A stretch of 64,000 nt of DNA from the NCBI RefSeq assembly GCF_947172395.1, contig NC_069106.1, positions 9,362,001 through 9,426,000 on the forward strand, read 5' to 3'. A program made the position numbers and the translations under genes. Positions within the stretch are counted from its first letter, which is position 1. Every line of letters begins with the position of its first letter. This document shows, piece after piece, positions 11,035 to 22,800 of the stretch. Origin of the DNA: Bicyclus anynana. Taxonomy: Eukaryota; Arthropoda; Insecta; Lepidoptera; Nymphalidae. The notes below the pieces were generated by a model, which was not told the DNA's origin, searched no databases, and saw nothing but the letters and a program-made list of their open reading frames with translations.

Positions 11035-11334
11035 ACAGGGTGTCCCGTAATTAACTTTTCATATATATTTTATCCACTTAAATTGAGGACAAAGAGATAT
11101 CTACACGGACTACCTAGAAAGAAACAAACCTGATTGGAATAGTTTTCCAAAAATCTCTAGGATGACCAAGTTATATATTTTTTTAGATTTTTCAAAAATT
11201 TCTATCTTGAATCAGTTTTTTCAATGCTGTAGCTGCTGGAATTAAGATTTTGAAGAACTTAAAAGAAAACTATTTAAATTAGTTTTAGATAATTAGGTGG
11301 TGTATTTTATCCATGAATTACGGGATATCCTGTT
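11035..11334. mobile_element. TIR element (CAGGGTGTCCCGTAATT)
   Basis: The left end CAGGGTGTCCCGTAATT is mirrored by AATTACGGGATATCCTG at the right end. No transposase ORF. A rearranged internal piece is repeated inverted at 11380-11450 (TTTGTCCTCAATTTAAATGG). Confidence 0.6.
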
Positions 11335-11740
11335 TAACGTATCTACCTCATTTACACGAAGTAGGTAGTCTATTTAGAACTTTATAGGTAGTCCGTATTG
11401 GATATTTCTTTGTCCTCAATTTAAATGGATAAAATAAATATAAAAAGATATAAAAGTCCGTCGGAAGGTCGACCATGCCCCGGCAGTTGCCAATTTTCGG
11501 ATAACAGAGAAAGCACGCAATCCAAAAATGTTCATAAAGTGTTGCCAAATGAGATGATTCATTACTATTAATATGAATGTCCCGATATGTTTAAAACAAT
11601 GAACCCGTCGACCATTTTTAATTAATAGAGGTTCGGGTTTGATGAATGGATCATTGATCAAAACACTATTGTTCGATTCACTGATGCCCCTAAAATATTT
11701 ATGCGTCTTGAATAGTACTCCTTGCCTTGACATTCATCTT

Positions 11741-12048
11741 TCGTCGTCATCAACCCATATTCGGCTCACTGCTGAGCTCGAGTCTCCTCTCAGAATGAGA
11801 GGGGTAAGGCCAATGCGGATTGGCAGACTTCACACACGCATCGAATTAAGATAATTCTCTGGTATGCAGTTTTCCTCACGATGTTTTTCCTTCACCGTTT
11901 GAGACATGTGATATTTAATTTCTTAAAATACACACAACTGAAAAGTTGGAGGTGTGCCCCGGACCGGATTCAAACCCACACCCTCCGGAATCGGAGGCAA
12001 AAGTCATATCCACTGGGCTATCGCGGCTTCACTGAGCTATCACGGCTT
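11741..12048 (-). repeat. SINE family B
   Basis: Near full length. The head end is partly duplicated (TATCGCGGCTTCACTGAGC then TATCACGGCTTC). Several ORFs across it are by-products. Confidence 0.85.
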
Positions 12049-12279
12049 CATTCCTCTTTATCAGCCTATTTATGTGGCCTATGATAGGGCCAGGAGCGGT
12101 GCCTTACTCATACAGAGAGAGGATTTTAATCTCGGACCCACCACACTGCCTCCATGATACTGCGAGCTCCAAACGGGTTCATACATTCAACACGCAATGC
12201 GATTCCTTGTATTTTAGGAGCTATTTTGTCTTTAATTACGATGCAATAACAATCCACAATCACCTTATCACATTATTCA

Positions 12280-12513
12280 CACTAATATTATAAAGACGAA
12301 AGTTTGTGTAAGTGTGAAAGTGTGTAAGTGTGTAAGTATGTTTATTCCTCTTTTACGCTGCGGCTACTGAAGCTATTTGGCTGAAATTTGGAAAAAAATG
12401 GATTTTACTCTGGGTTAACACATATGCTATTTTTCATTCCGGAAAAATGCATGGTTCTCGCGGGATATGTGAAAAACAGAATTCCACGCGGACAAAGTCG
12501 CAGGCGTCCACTA
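12280..12513 (+). mobile_element. Helitron-like non-autonomous element (type 3)
   Basis: Starts CACTAATATTATAAAGACG and ends GTCGCAGGCGTCCACTAG. Shorter sibling of 10337-10722. Confidence 0.65.
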
Positions 12514-12568
12514 GTGTTATATAAACTACCCTCCCTATCAAATTTTATCTTTGTATGATAAGCGATTA

Positions 12569-13356
12569 CAGTGCAACCTCGATATAACAAATCGGAGGGG
12601 AACAAGAAAATATTCGTAATATCAAGTAATTCGTTGAACTGAGGTTTGTTATGTTGAGGTTAGATTGGTCTAAAATTCGTTATAAAGAGGTAAAAGAATA
12701 GTTAATTTTTTTTCTTACATTAATAATCAAAAAGAATTAACAAGTGGTTATACATAGTAGCTTAATCTCAATTTTTTTCATTTATTAGAAAAAAAGTCAT
12801 TGATAGTTGTCTGTTTACCACCGGTATGAGTTATGACATCCAAAGCGCAATCTAATTTCGTGATGGATTTCACTACATTGTCACTCAAACCTCCCTTTTT
12901 GAGAAATACAGATTTTATTGTATTCAAAGCATTATAAGCATCTTTTATTGTGAAGTTATGCTCATCAATTTCACCCTCTTCTTCCTCGTCTTCATCCGCT
13001 TCTGCATCAGTAACTGGCAACACAGATGTGACGATGTCAGCAACTTTACAAGTTACTTTACAAACAAAAGCGTTTCGAAACATGTCGAGACATGAATCAC
13101 ATTATAAGATTAAGAGTTATATTATTGGTAGAAACTTTATATAAAGGTTTTGGGTTGGCAAAATTCGTTAATTAGAGGTATGAATACTTTTTCTTGATAG
13201 TTGAAAATTCGTTATAAAGAGGTTGTACGCAAAGAATGTTCGCAATGTAAAGGTATATTTTATATTGACTCTTATGGACAATTCAAGGGGATTACGAAAA
13301 ATTTGTTAAATCGAGGAAGTCGTTATATTGAGGTACGTTATATTAAGGTTGCACTG
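12569..13356 (-). mobile_element. Tigger/pogo-type (Tc1/mariner) deletion derivative
   Basis: Terminal inverted repeats CAGTGCAACCTCGATATAAC on the left and GTTATATTAAGGTTGCACTG on the right are flanked by TA on both sides (12567-12568 and 13357-13358), the target duplication of this superfamily. Only the 3' end of the transposase ORF remains inside. Further internal copies of the GTTATAAAGAGG-like motif surround the ORF. Confidence 0.85.
12778..13083 (-). pseudogene. C-terminal remnant of a Tigger-type transposase
   Basis: A 101-codon open frame ends in KQTTINDFF plus SNK, resembling the C-terminal tail of pogo/Tigger transposases. An acidic run (EADEDEEEEGEID) and a helical segment precede it. 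The DNA-binding domain and DDE catalytic domain are absent, so it cannot transpose itself. The first Met is internal to the original protein. The identification rests on the tail motif together with the element's TIRs and TA duplications. Confidence 0.65.
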
Positions 13357-14129
13357 TATTAAGATTTCGTGATGAATGACCTTTTGCATTTATTTATTAA
13401 GATATCTGTAAAGACAACTGTCATTTTGGTTCAATTTATTTGTCGGTTTATTTTCTTTTAGATAAGTATTCTATAGGCTCTTATTTATATTATGAAACAT
13501 TTGCCCTGTACCAACGGCTACTATTGGAGTCAAGTACCTTACTCAGTAATATCATTCCTAGCGCCGACCACATTACAGATTCATCTGATCGATATCCAGT
13601 CGGGTATTTATAGCCGTACAGTTTCGATGCACCTTGCGGCTTGCACTACTGCAGTACTGTGATAAACTGTCTACTGCTACCGACTGTCACGGCGGCCCAG
13701 TGGTGAAACTGTTCTATGTCTACGAAAACTGAGCTCCTGTTATCAGAAAGAAAGAAAGAAAATAAGTTTATTCATTTTAGTGTCATAAACAGTACATCCT
13801 ATCTAAGATATTATATGACTGTCTGTGACACCAAACAGAAAGGGTTTACAGCTCAGCATTAGCCGTTCATCGCAGAAATGCAATGCCCAGCGCTGATTTT
13901 CAGCTGTGACCCGGGTGACGTCAGTCAGTTATAATTACCTACTAATCAATATACTTATAATACATTAAAGTTAAAAGATAATAAAAAACCTTGATATGAG
14001 CAGCGTATAAATAAGATGATAATAACAAAGATAAATGCCAACATACAATAATTAATATAACATACCATACATAAATCAGACGGTGAAATATTATTTATTT
14101 CAAGAAAATGACAGTTTAACTATAGCTTG
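13357..14129. other. Intergenic with (GAAA)n-led repeat
   Basis: 13743-13920 is a diverged relative of 9130-9370. The rest is AT-rich with no gene seen. Confidence 0.4.
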
Positions 14130-14285
14130 GCAAATTCGTTGGTAACACTTCCAATGGTCCGCGCGGGCCGGGGTCTAGGCCTACGCCATAGGTAGTGATG
14201 CCCCGCACGCACGTCTTCATACCCGCGCAGTGCTTCCATTTGCCCCGCGCGCACGACTTCACACCCGCGCAGTCCTTTTATAAAC
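14130..14285. repeat. GC-rich dispersed repeat, copy 1
   Basis: Contains GGTCCGCGCGGGCCGGGGT and TTCACACCCGCGCAGTC. Related copies are at 26215-26405 (inverted) and 35215-35370. The internal 'CCCGCGCAG' segment is duplicated in this copy. Non-coding. Confidence 0.6.
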
Positions 14286-14321
14286 AAACAAACAAATATT
14301 CAAACATTCAAACAAACTTTC

Positions 14322-14492
14322 GCGTTTATAATATCACGTGTCTCAAACGGTGAAGGAAAACATCGTAAGGAAACCTGCATACCAGAAAATTTTCTTAATT
14401 CTCTGCGTGTGTGAAGTCTGGACTATTGGCCTAACCCCTCTCATTCTGAGAGGAGACTCGAGTTCAGCAGCGAATATGGGTTGATAATGATG
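14322..14492 (+). repeat. SINE family B, 3' part
   Basis: Starts at TCACGTGTCTCAAACGG and runs to the TGGGTTGATAATGATG tail. Confidence 0.8.
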
Positions 14493-14620
14493 TGGTAACT
14501 AGCCACCAGACCTAGATCAATTAAGAAAACCTCAATCGGAGATCAACCCAGCTGGAGATCGAACCCAGGACATCCGTCTTGTAAATCCACCGCCCATACC
14601 ACTGCGCCACGGAGGCCGTC
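14493..14620 (-). repeat. SINE family A, head part
   Basis: Contains the inverted head (CACTGCGCCACGGAGGCCGT) and the first part of the body, joined directly to the family B fragment on its left. Confidence 0.75.
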
Positions 14621-14794
14621 AAATGTTAATAAAAGTTATTTAATATTATATTTTGCTCAACGTTACTAAGGAAAAAAAACAAAATATATTTGTTTTTGTT
14701 TCAATTCTTGCGCAAAAAATAATGAGGTAGGTAGTGATAATATTGTATGTTGTTTTAAAATGAGTCAACTATTATTGTTCCGATAGTCGTTTCA

Positions 14795-16350
14795 GTCAAT
14801 GGTTTTATAGCGAAAAGCTTCAACCAACACCTTGAGACTTTCAAACGGTTTTATAGCGAAAAGCTTCAACCAACACCTTGAGACTTTAAATGGTTTTATA
14901 GCGAAAAGCTTTAACCAACACCTTGAGACTTTCAAAAGGTTTTATAGCGAAAAGCTTCAACCAACACCTTAAGACCTATTAATGTTTTTATAGCGAAAGC
15001 TTCAACCAACACCTTGAGACTTTCAAAATGTTTTATAGCGAAAAGCTTCAACCAACACCTTGAGACTTTCAAACGGTTTTATAGCGAAAAGCTTCAACCA
15101 ACACCTTGAGACTTTAAGTGGTTTTATAGAGAAAAGCTTCAACCAACACCTTAAGACCTATTAATGTTTTTATAGCGAAAGCTTCAACCAACACCTTGAG
15201 ACTTTCAAAATGTTTTATAGCGAAAAGCTTCAACCAACACCTTGAGACTTTAAATGGTTTTATAGAGAAAAGCTTCAACCAACACCTTAAGACCTATTAA
15301 TGTTTTTATAGCGAAAGCTTCAACCAACACCTTGAGACTTTCAAAATGTTTTATAGCGAAAAGCTTCAACCAACACCTTGAGACTTTCAAATGGTTTTAT
15401 AGCGAAAAGCTTCAACCAACACCTTGAGACTTTCAAATGGTTTTATAGCGAAAAGCTTCAACCAACACCTTGAGACTTTCAAATGGTTTTATAGCGAAAA
15501 GCTTCAACCAACACCTTGAGACTTTCAAATGGTTTTATAGCGAAAAGCTTCAACCAACACCTTGAGACTTTCAAATGGTTTTATAGCGAAAAGCTTCAAC
15601 CAACACCTTGAGACTTTCAAATGGTTTTATAGCGAAAAGCTTCAACCAACACCTTGAGACTTTCAAATGGTTTTATAGCGAAAAGCTTCAACCAACACCT
15701 TGAGACTTTCAAATGGTTTTATAGCGAAAAGCTTCAACCAACACCTTGAGACTTTCAAATGGTTTTATAGCGAAAAGCTTCAACCAACACCTTGAGACTT
15801 TCAAATGGTTTTATAGCGAAAAGCTTCAACCAACACCTTGAGACTTTCAAATGGTTTTATAGCGAAAAGCTTCAACCAACACCTTGAGACTTTCAAATGG
15901 TTTTATAGCGAAAAGCTTCAACCAACACCTTGAGACTGAAATTGTTTTATAGAGAAAAGCTTCAACCAACACCTTAAGACCTATTAATGTTTTTATAGCG
16001 AAAGCTTCAACCAACACCATGAGACTTTCAAATGGTTTTATAGAGAAAAGATTCAACCAACACCTTGAGACTTTCAAATGGTTATAGAGCGAAAAGCTTC
16101 AACCAACACCTTTAGACTTTCAAATGGTTTTATAGAGAAAAGCTTCAACCAACACCTTGAGACTTTCTAATGGTTTTATAGCGAAAAGCTTCAACCAACA
16201 CCTTGAGACTTTCAATTGGTTTTATAGCGATAAACTTCAACCAACACCTTGAGGCTTTCTAATGGTTTTATAGCGAAAAGCTTCAACCAACACCTTGAGA
16301 CTTTCTAATGGTTTTATAGACAAAAGCTTCAACCAACACCTGAGACTTAC
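14795..16350. repeat. 46-bp tandem satellite, about 34 units
   Basis: The unit contains GGTTTTATAGCGAAAAGCTT then CAACCAACACCTTGAGAC with no spacer between units. The central block (about 15380-15930) is nearly perfect. The flanks hold diverged units. A variant with TTAAGACCTATTAATG and the shortened GCGAAAGCTT recurs at about 14970, 15150, 15290 and 15975, giving a higher-order pattern. A 76-codon minus-strand frame is an artefact of the array. Confidence 0.95.
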
Positions 16351-16780
16351 AAACACCTTTCGCTTGACTGTAGGAATTAAGCCTAATTCGGACTACTTTA
16401 GCATTGTAGTCGAGTAGCATACTAAAAAAAAATTAATAAAAAAAATTCAACCGACTTCCAATTCAAAAATTAACCTAAACTAAAAAGCAACAAATAACTT
16501 CTTACCTATGTCCTACCTTCTGATCAGTTTGAAGGCGGTGCCAAGCCAGTGATATTTAAATTCAAGCCGTTTAAATTACAAAATTTCTGTGGTTCTTCCA
16601 GAAACGGCTTTAATTAAAACATCCGCAAAATGCAAAATCACCGCAAAAAGTGATCCGAATAATAAGACTACAACACAGCGCTTACTTAGCAATCTATACG
16701 TAATTATTTATACGATATTAAAAGACAAACAAACTATTTGTCTGTCTGTCGGTAAGAATGTCTGGGCTGATTTACGTAAC
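16351..16780. repeat. Dispersed repeat fragments (ACCGACTTCCAA end)
   Basis: 16440-16615 carries AACCGACTTCCAA and CAGTTTGAAGGCGGTGCCA, inverted relative to part of 42588-42860. 16600-16680 is a piece of TIR element 'T'. Confidence 0.6.
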
Positions 16781-17269
16781 AATTGAGCCGCTTTTACTGA
16801 AATATAGATGAGGTTAATGAACAACTTATTGGTTACTTTTTAGACTATAAAATCATGGTTCCCGCCAAAGATTTTATAGTATAAAATTGCTGGTTGCCGT
16901 GGGATGTGAAAAACTAAATTTCACGTGGACAAGGTCGCGGGCTTTGCTAGTATATAAATATGATACCCGTAGTCTGAGATCTGACGAGGAGTAGATTTGG
17001 CAAGGTCGGGGATCACATGCCACGATCTTCAATACGATAACATCTCAAATCCTAAATATGTATATGAACAAAAAACTAATACAATATGGAAATACTTGTA
17101 CTTAGTCATAAACTAGTTTCACTCGTACTTACTGCTTGTGCTATTATGTATTCTGTGCATACTACGTATGCTTAGGACAGGTAAAGAAATCGCTTATGGG
17201 TTGAGAATACGATTTTAGTTACTTTACTTCCTCTGCGAGGAATATAGGGTGAGTTTATCCCCACAAATC
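16781..17269. other. Intergenic with Helitron-like tail
   Basis: 16800-16955 ends AAGGTCGCGGGCTTTGCTAG, a degenerate Helitron-like 3' end. Nothing recognised in the remainder. Confidence 0.35.
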
Positions 17270-17790
17270 ACAATGGGGATGATGACTAGGTTTGAATATA
17301 TTGATTTTTATGATACATTCGGGTAAATAAGGTCAATGTTAACTAATTTATACATAAAAAGCAAAGATTGACTGGATATTTGCAAAATAAATAAGATTAT
17401 AAAATTTCAAAATCTACTAAAAATATTTTATCGTAATTAGATGAAAATTCATACAGTTTTAGCTTTCTTACAATAAATGTGACATTTTTTAAAATTTGAA
17501 CTATAAACATAAACGCAGAAATAACAAAGATATTAGTAATTTTGTTTAAACGCCCATACAAATCTAACGATCATTAATTGCCTACGACGTCATAAGTCCG
17601 TACCATTTTGTATGGGGCGTTTTTCAGGGATCCGCGGCAGCGCCGCAAATCTGACCCTTTAAATCCCTGTAGCTCCGAAAGTAATGATCGCAGATACCCT
17701 GTTACTTTTACAAAATTGCTTTACTATTAGCGTACTCTTCATTTATATACAATTTAAAAAACTGTCATCATCCCTATTACATATCCCCCA
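17270..17790. mobile_element. Possible TIR element (GGGATGATGAC ends)
   Basis: GGGGATGATGAC near the left end and GTCATCATCCC near the right are inverted, and CCCCACAAATCACAAT lies just outside both ends in the same orientation. About 0.5 kb, non-coding. Confidence 0.45.
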
Positions 17791-17844
17791 CAAATCACAA
17801 TCATAGTGTACCAATTTCCATCAACATGCTTGATAAATGACCGT

Positions 17845-18440
17845 TTTAAGGGTTCCGTAGTCCACGAGGAACCTTTATAGTTTCGTCATGTCCGTCTGTC
17901 TAGCGTTAAGACTATTACTACTGGAAAACTGCAAAGTAGCATGAATATATTACATTAAAAATGTCGTAAAATAAAATCTTGAAAAATATTTATTTTGTAG
18001 GTACATGTAAAATGTGGATGATTTTTTTTGTTCGTTTATGTCATAGTGTGGGGTATCGTGATCTTCAATAGTTATGAGGGGTCTTCTACGTACATATTTC
18101 GATTTAGGGATCCTTTTGTAAAATACTAATTTTTAAAAATCCACAAAAGTAGGACATGTAATGAAATTACAAGAAAAACTATAACGGCTTATAAGCAATT
18201 GCTATTTAAAGAGTAATAGTCGACCAACTTAAAAAACCTAATTGGAAATCGAAAATTGCATACTAATTCCGTTGTTAATTAAAAAAAAACAGTTGTCAGT
18301 ACGATAACTCAGAATCTGTTACAACTTGATAGATGAGATTTGATAATGGTATTTTATGTATTTTAATTACGTCTACAAAGTGGTAAAAAAAAATGAAAAA
18401 AAAAAATTTTTTTGGGGTTCCTTCCCTACATGCAAAGTGA
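17845..18440. repeat. Dispersed repeat (AGGGTTCCGTAG type)
   Basis: Starts TTAAGGGTTCCGTAG with a CATGTCCGTCTGTCT tract and ends near GGGGTTCCTTCCC. It resembles a common lepidopteran non-autonomous repeat. No ORF. Confidence 0.4.
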
Positions 18441-18691
18441 GAATTATGTTAAATTTTACGCTGCTCAACTAAACTGCTAAAGTAGTCCGAACAAGCCTGA
18501 GAGCCATTTGGGAAGGGTGTTTTAGCCTGGTTGTATCAGTTCTAACGCATCCATGGCTGTGGTTTTAGCCCACGTCTGGATGTCTTCAGAGACTAGAGAC
18601 CTCGTCGTCGCCGGCGAATTTTCGTGTTTGTGCTGTCTGAGAAGACCTTTTTGTTTTCTTTTTTTATTTTTGCCTTAACTTTTATAATATT

Positions 18692-18838
18692 ACTCAATCA
18701 ATATTCCCATTCCCCTCCAACTAGTCGGGAAAGACTGTGCTAGGAGTGGGTACGACAATAGACCAACGGGGTGAGGATCGAACCACCACCCCTCGGTGAT
18801 GAGTCCGACCGCTCTTACCGTTGAGCTATTGAGGCTAT
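18692..18838 (-). repeat. SINE family D
   Basis: On the minus strand: AATAGCTCAACGGTAAGAGC, GGTTCGATCCTCACCCC, then ACTCCTAGCACAGTCTTTCC. The cleaner of two copies. Confidence 0.7.
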
Positions 18839-19086
18839 TTTGTATGTTTGTCGTTGTCCTTCAAGACTGCAGTAGGTGACAGTGTTACCTAAAGCAGAGC
18901 TTAAGCATCGGGCACACTAGATAGATAGATTCGTATCGTACTTACCAAGTTACGTCTCGCTTTAGGGTGCTTTTCCACCAGAGATGTGCTACGCTAAGTT
19001 GCTATGGATGCGTTGGGTATCCACACTTAACTTAATACTGGTGGAAACGGATTCAACTAAGATATGTTTTTCTTATGGAATGATTT

Positions 19087-19386
19087 TTATTTTTTTTTCC
19101 TTACAAGTTAGCCCTTGATTACAATCTCATCTGATGGTGGACTAACTTGTTAGGAAGAGGATGAAAATCCACACCCCTTTCGGTTTCTACACAACATCGT
19201 ACCGGAACGCTAAATCGCTTGGCGGTACGTCTTTGTCGGTAGGGTGGTAACTAGCCACGGCCAAAGCCTCCCACCAGCCAGACCTGGACCAATTAAGAAA
19301 ACCTCAATGAAACCAGCCGGGGTTCGAACCCAGGACCTCCGTGTAGTAAATCCACCGCGCATACCACTGCGCCTCGGAGGCCGTCA
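19087..19386 (-). repeat. SINE family A
   Basis: Full head (CGCCTCGGAGGCCGTC on the + strand) but an internal deletion near the tail. Confidence 0.85.
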
Positions 19387-20771
19387 AATGCAGGGATGCG
19401 TGCTACGTATGCGTGCTATGGATGCGTGCTATAGGCCGTGGCGAGTTGATAGCTATGCCCCCATCGCTTCCCTACTATCGATACATCGCATACTCGTATA
19501 ACTCATCTTCCTCGTACAGATACATAGCTTAGTATTGGTGGAAACGGTCACATATTTTCGTTATTTCACATCTCTGGTGGAAAAGCACCCTTTAACCTAA
19601 GTTAACAAATAGTCGGCCTTGTGACCGACACATTATCGCGCAAGGTCTATTATTTTTAATATCTACTTACAATTTGTTCCAAATAATTTGAACAGTTTAC
19701 TTCACGGACGCAATTCCACCGCTATTAACTCATAACAGAGATAAATAAGTCCGCGTCAGCTTCCCTTGATTATAGTAATCTCCCGTTAACGTAGCGAATA
19801 CTGACGACGTTGTTGTTTTACAGCCAGTTTCTTCATGTAAAGCTAAAGTAACAGTAAAAGTAGTAAGTAGTAAAAAAGACTTTAGTTTTCATTGAATAAG
19901 ACCGTCACTTTTGATTTATGACGTTACTTTGACTGTTACTTGCGATGAAGAAACTGGCCGTTAGGGATCAAACTTCTGCACAGACACAGAATACACAGCT
20001 GGCGCATATGTAGGATACCCGCACTGGAGTAGTGTGGTGGGTCTTAGCTACATATAACCTCTCCCATAACCCCCCCGCCCCCCGCGCAATCACGCTTAGG
20101 TATAGATAGGTATACCACGAGTAATAATCTCTTTGATCGTGTACTTGGTAGTTGCTGTAGGTAGATGATTTACAGTGGAATTCATAGACGTTATAGGGGC
20201 ACTCCCAGGGGATCATTCAGGCTTGTCTCTCGTCTTGGTACGATATTTACTTGGAAACCGTACATTTTGCTCTTTAAACATAGACATTGTGACAATGGTC
20301 AGTAATTTTGTTCAGTTGTCAATAAATGAATAAGTAGTGAATACGAAACCACAACAACTTAAGAATGACAAAAGCTAGTTGCTAATTTTCATAAAAGTTA
20401 TTGAATACGGCAACTGGACGCGCGCCATGCCGAGTGGCGTCGGGCGCGTCAAACGCTTGACTGCAGACTATGCGACGCGTCTGGCGCCAGCGACTGTCGC
20501 GTGATCCACACACCACTGTCGCAGTGTCGCACTGTCGCAGCTGACCAGTGACCACGGCATGACTGGCTCCATTTGTTAATTGTGGACGGAGCCTGTGTTC
20601 GCCACACTTTCGCCGTTTTATATTAGCTAAAATTTTATCAGCTCATGCTCCTGCCATACGTAAGCACAATAGGGAGATAGTTTGGAGTTTCGGAGCTTTC
20701 AGGTCCCTCAATTGTCAAAATATATTTTTTTTACATACGTTAAATTATTTACATACATAAATATTATCATG
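19387..20771. other. Intergenic, including a GC-rich island
   Basis: Short direct repeats of 'GGATGCGTGCTA' occur at about 19390-19430. 20410-20630 is GC- and CpG-rich for this window (TGTCGCAGTGTCGCACTGTC) and could be a promoter or an old repeat; no ORF or clear splice site supports either. Confidence 0.3.
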
Positions 20772-21277
20772 TGTTGGAAATAGTAGTCTGGGACGGATAT
20801 GACTTCGCTCGATCTCGTGTTGGCTGGTGCCGACGCTAGGTGGCGCGACATGTTTCCGTAAAAAGTAGGGAGTTAGAGAGGAATAGCGATCAGTTGGCGG
20901 GAACGACTTGCGATATAAGGCACTCGTCGGCCGGTCGGCTTCGGCGTTCGAGCCGACCACATTACTTGTTGTGTATTATTTATGGGTTACTTGGGGAGAT
21001 CGACTTGAGTGGAAAAGCGGAGTGTTGGTTACCTGTCGAAGGCGCCTTAAACCCTACACACAACGTTCACAAGTGCGTGACTTCACTCAAGGTCTTTCTC
21101 TACCATTCTACCATTCCCGAAGGCTGAAATAAAGATAGAGGATGGAACGACTCTCTCTCTCTCTCCTCGGCTTAGAGGGCCATTCAGGAGGGGGTAACCG
21201 TGACCTGAGTGAATCAGTCCAGACGCCCCCAAGATCGTGACTTAGAAAACCAACGTCCGGGTGGCTACAGCCTATCA
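20772..21277 (+). mobile_element. Solo LTR with 6-bp target duplication
   Basis: Starts TGTTGG and ends CCTATCA (TG...CA), flanked on both sides by ATCATG (20766-20771 and 21278-21283). It contains a TATA-like GATATAAGG (about 20911) and an AATAAA-type signal (about 21128), as expected for U3-R-U5. The TGTTGGAA start is reminiscent of copia-type LTRs, but the superfamily is not established. No gag or pol adjoins it. Confidence 0.75.
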
Positions 21278-21590
21278 ATCATGTGGTAGGTCTAGCTATC
21301 ACACGCTCTCGTTCTGTTATTATTTCCTACGTATTTAGTTAAACTGCAACTTGTACCGCTTGTAGAGAACCATGTCAAGTGCGATAATAATCTGTAGTAT
21401 TTAAACTAACATACTAACTGTTGCTAGTAGGTAAATGTAACTAACTGGCGTAATTATTCCTTTCCTTCTGGCGTTGGCTCTGCCAAAGCGCCGGCGAATG
21501 CTCTGTGCGATCATGATCGGCACATTTATACATACGAAAATATCAACGTCATATCACATAATATCACATAGGACTTGTGAACACTTGTGC
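21278..21590. other. Intergenic, nothing recognised
   Basis: No gene or named repeat. Confidence 0.3.
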
Positions 21591-21675
21591 AATTTTTTTT
21601 TTTTTTTTTTAAGCCTTGACAACTATCTCATCTGATGGTAAGTGATGATGCTTTCTGAGATGGAAGCGGACTACC
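21591..21675 (-). repeat. SINE family A tail fragment
   Basis: Poly-T followed by CATCTGATGGTAAGTGATGA and AGATGGAAGCGGACTA. Confidence 0.65.
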
Positions 21676-22080
21676 CGAAGACGCCTGGTCCGATTTGAAT
21701 AATTCTTTTTTTGTTTGTAAGGGTATACTCCTGAGGGGGTCCCACTGTCCTCACGTCAGGATCTGATGATGGGATCCTGGAGAAATCGGAAACTTTCAAA
21801 AATCGTAATCGAGCCACGTTGAGTAATAAATCGCCGCAGTTTTGATTAATTTGTATTGATGAAAACGTTCCACCTCAATGGACTTTTGACTGCTATCATT
21901 AGAGGTCTGATGATGGAGACGACAGACAGTTAATGGAATTCCACGCCTTCCGGTTAGCACCGCCTTGAAATTGATCAGTAGGTAATCAACAGCAAAGCAG
22001 TGTTATTTATCGCTTTTTAGTTTAGTCTGTACGTTTTATGTTTTTAAAGTCGGTTTAGTTTTTTTTTTATTATTTTTTTT
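21676..22080 (+). repeat. Dispersed repeat related to the 130-bp array element
   Basis: Shares GTCAGGATCTGATGATGG, CCTGGAGAAATCG and TTTGTATTGATGA with 41240-42380 and ends in AAGTCGGTT plus a T-rich stretch. Here the segment that is amplified at 41.4-42.4 kb is present about once. Confidence 0.65.
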
Positions 22081-22431
22081 TTTCTGATTGTGTAAGTGCC
22101 GTAGGCTTCCTACATTTGTGCAGTGGTGCCACTAGATGGCGCTGTTTCAATTCCTTAGAAATTCGCGTTTACGTTACGTGACAGTAACAGTATCAAACTG
22201 ACACTAGGCCCTCTGATCGAGTCTGTACTGTCGGTGATTCCATGTAAGATACGCCGTCCCTGCGGCAGCCCAACACTTGCTTGCTCAAATACAGTTATTA
22301 TCGCCAACAAAGGACGATAATCGGCGAACAATTTAACGCTCGGTGCACGCGACTAACTGCGGCCTGCGCATTGTCACCTTAGTGAGCAATCCCAACCAGC
22401 GTGCTCTGATAACATGATAATTGGTAGTTAT

Positions 22432-22655
22432 CAGCCGTGATAGCCCAGTGGACATGACCACAACAATGACCAGGGGGCATGCACCTCCAACTTTTCAGTA
22501 GTGTGCATTTTAAGAAATTAAATATCACGTGTCTCAAACGGTGACGGAAAACATCGTGAGGAAACCTGCATACCAGAGAAATTTGTCCATTCATTGCGAT
22601 CCATTCTTTGCGTGTGTGAAGTCTGCCTATCCGCATTGGGCCAGTGTGATAAGCA
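22432..22655 (+). repeat. SINE family B, rearranged
   Basis: Head GCCGTGATAGCCCAGTGGAC, an altered segment after it, then the normal body to GCATTGGGCCAGTGTG. Confidence 0.75.
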
Positions 22656-22689
22656 TCGGCGGAAAGTTGCCAGGATAGTGAAGTTTATA

Positions 22690-22800
22690 GGATATTAGCT
22701 GACGCCGCGCGGTTTTATCTGCGTGGTTCCAGTTCCCGTAGGAATACGGAGATAATATATAGTCTATAGCCTTCCTCGATAAATGGGCTATCTAACACAG
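22690..22800 (-). mobile_element. Helitron-like (type 1) fragment
   Basis: Shares GACGCCGCGCGGTTT and 'AAATGGGCTATCTAACAC' with the inverse of 5658-5872. Confidence 0.6.

Noticed and set aside
12950..13144. Serine-rich + strand frame
   Set aside because: Antisense shadow of the acidic run in the transposase remnant.
14795..16350. CRISPR-like array
   Set aside because: Units are contiguous 46-bp repeats without unique spacers, in a eukaryotic setting; an ordinary satellite.
20840..21132. Two + strand frames of 74-95 codons
   Set aside because: They lie inside the solo LTR and have no domain similarity or splice context.
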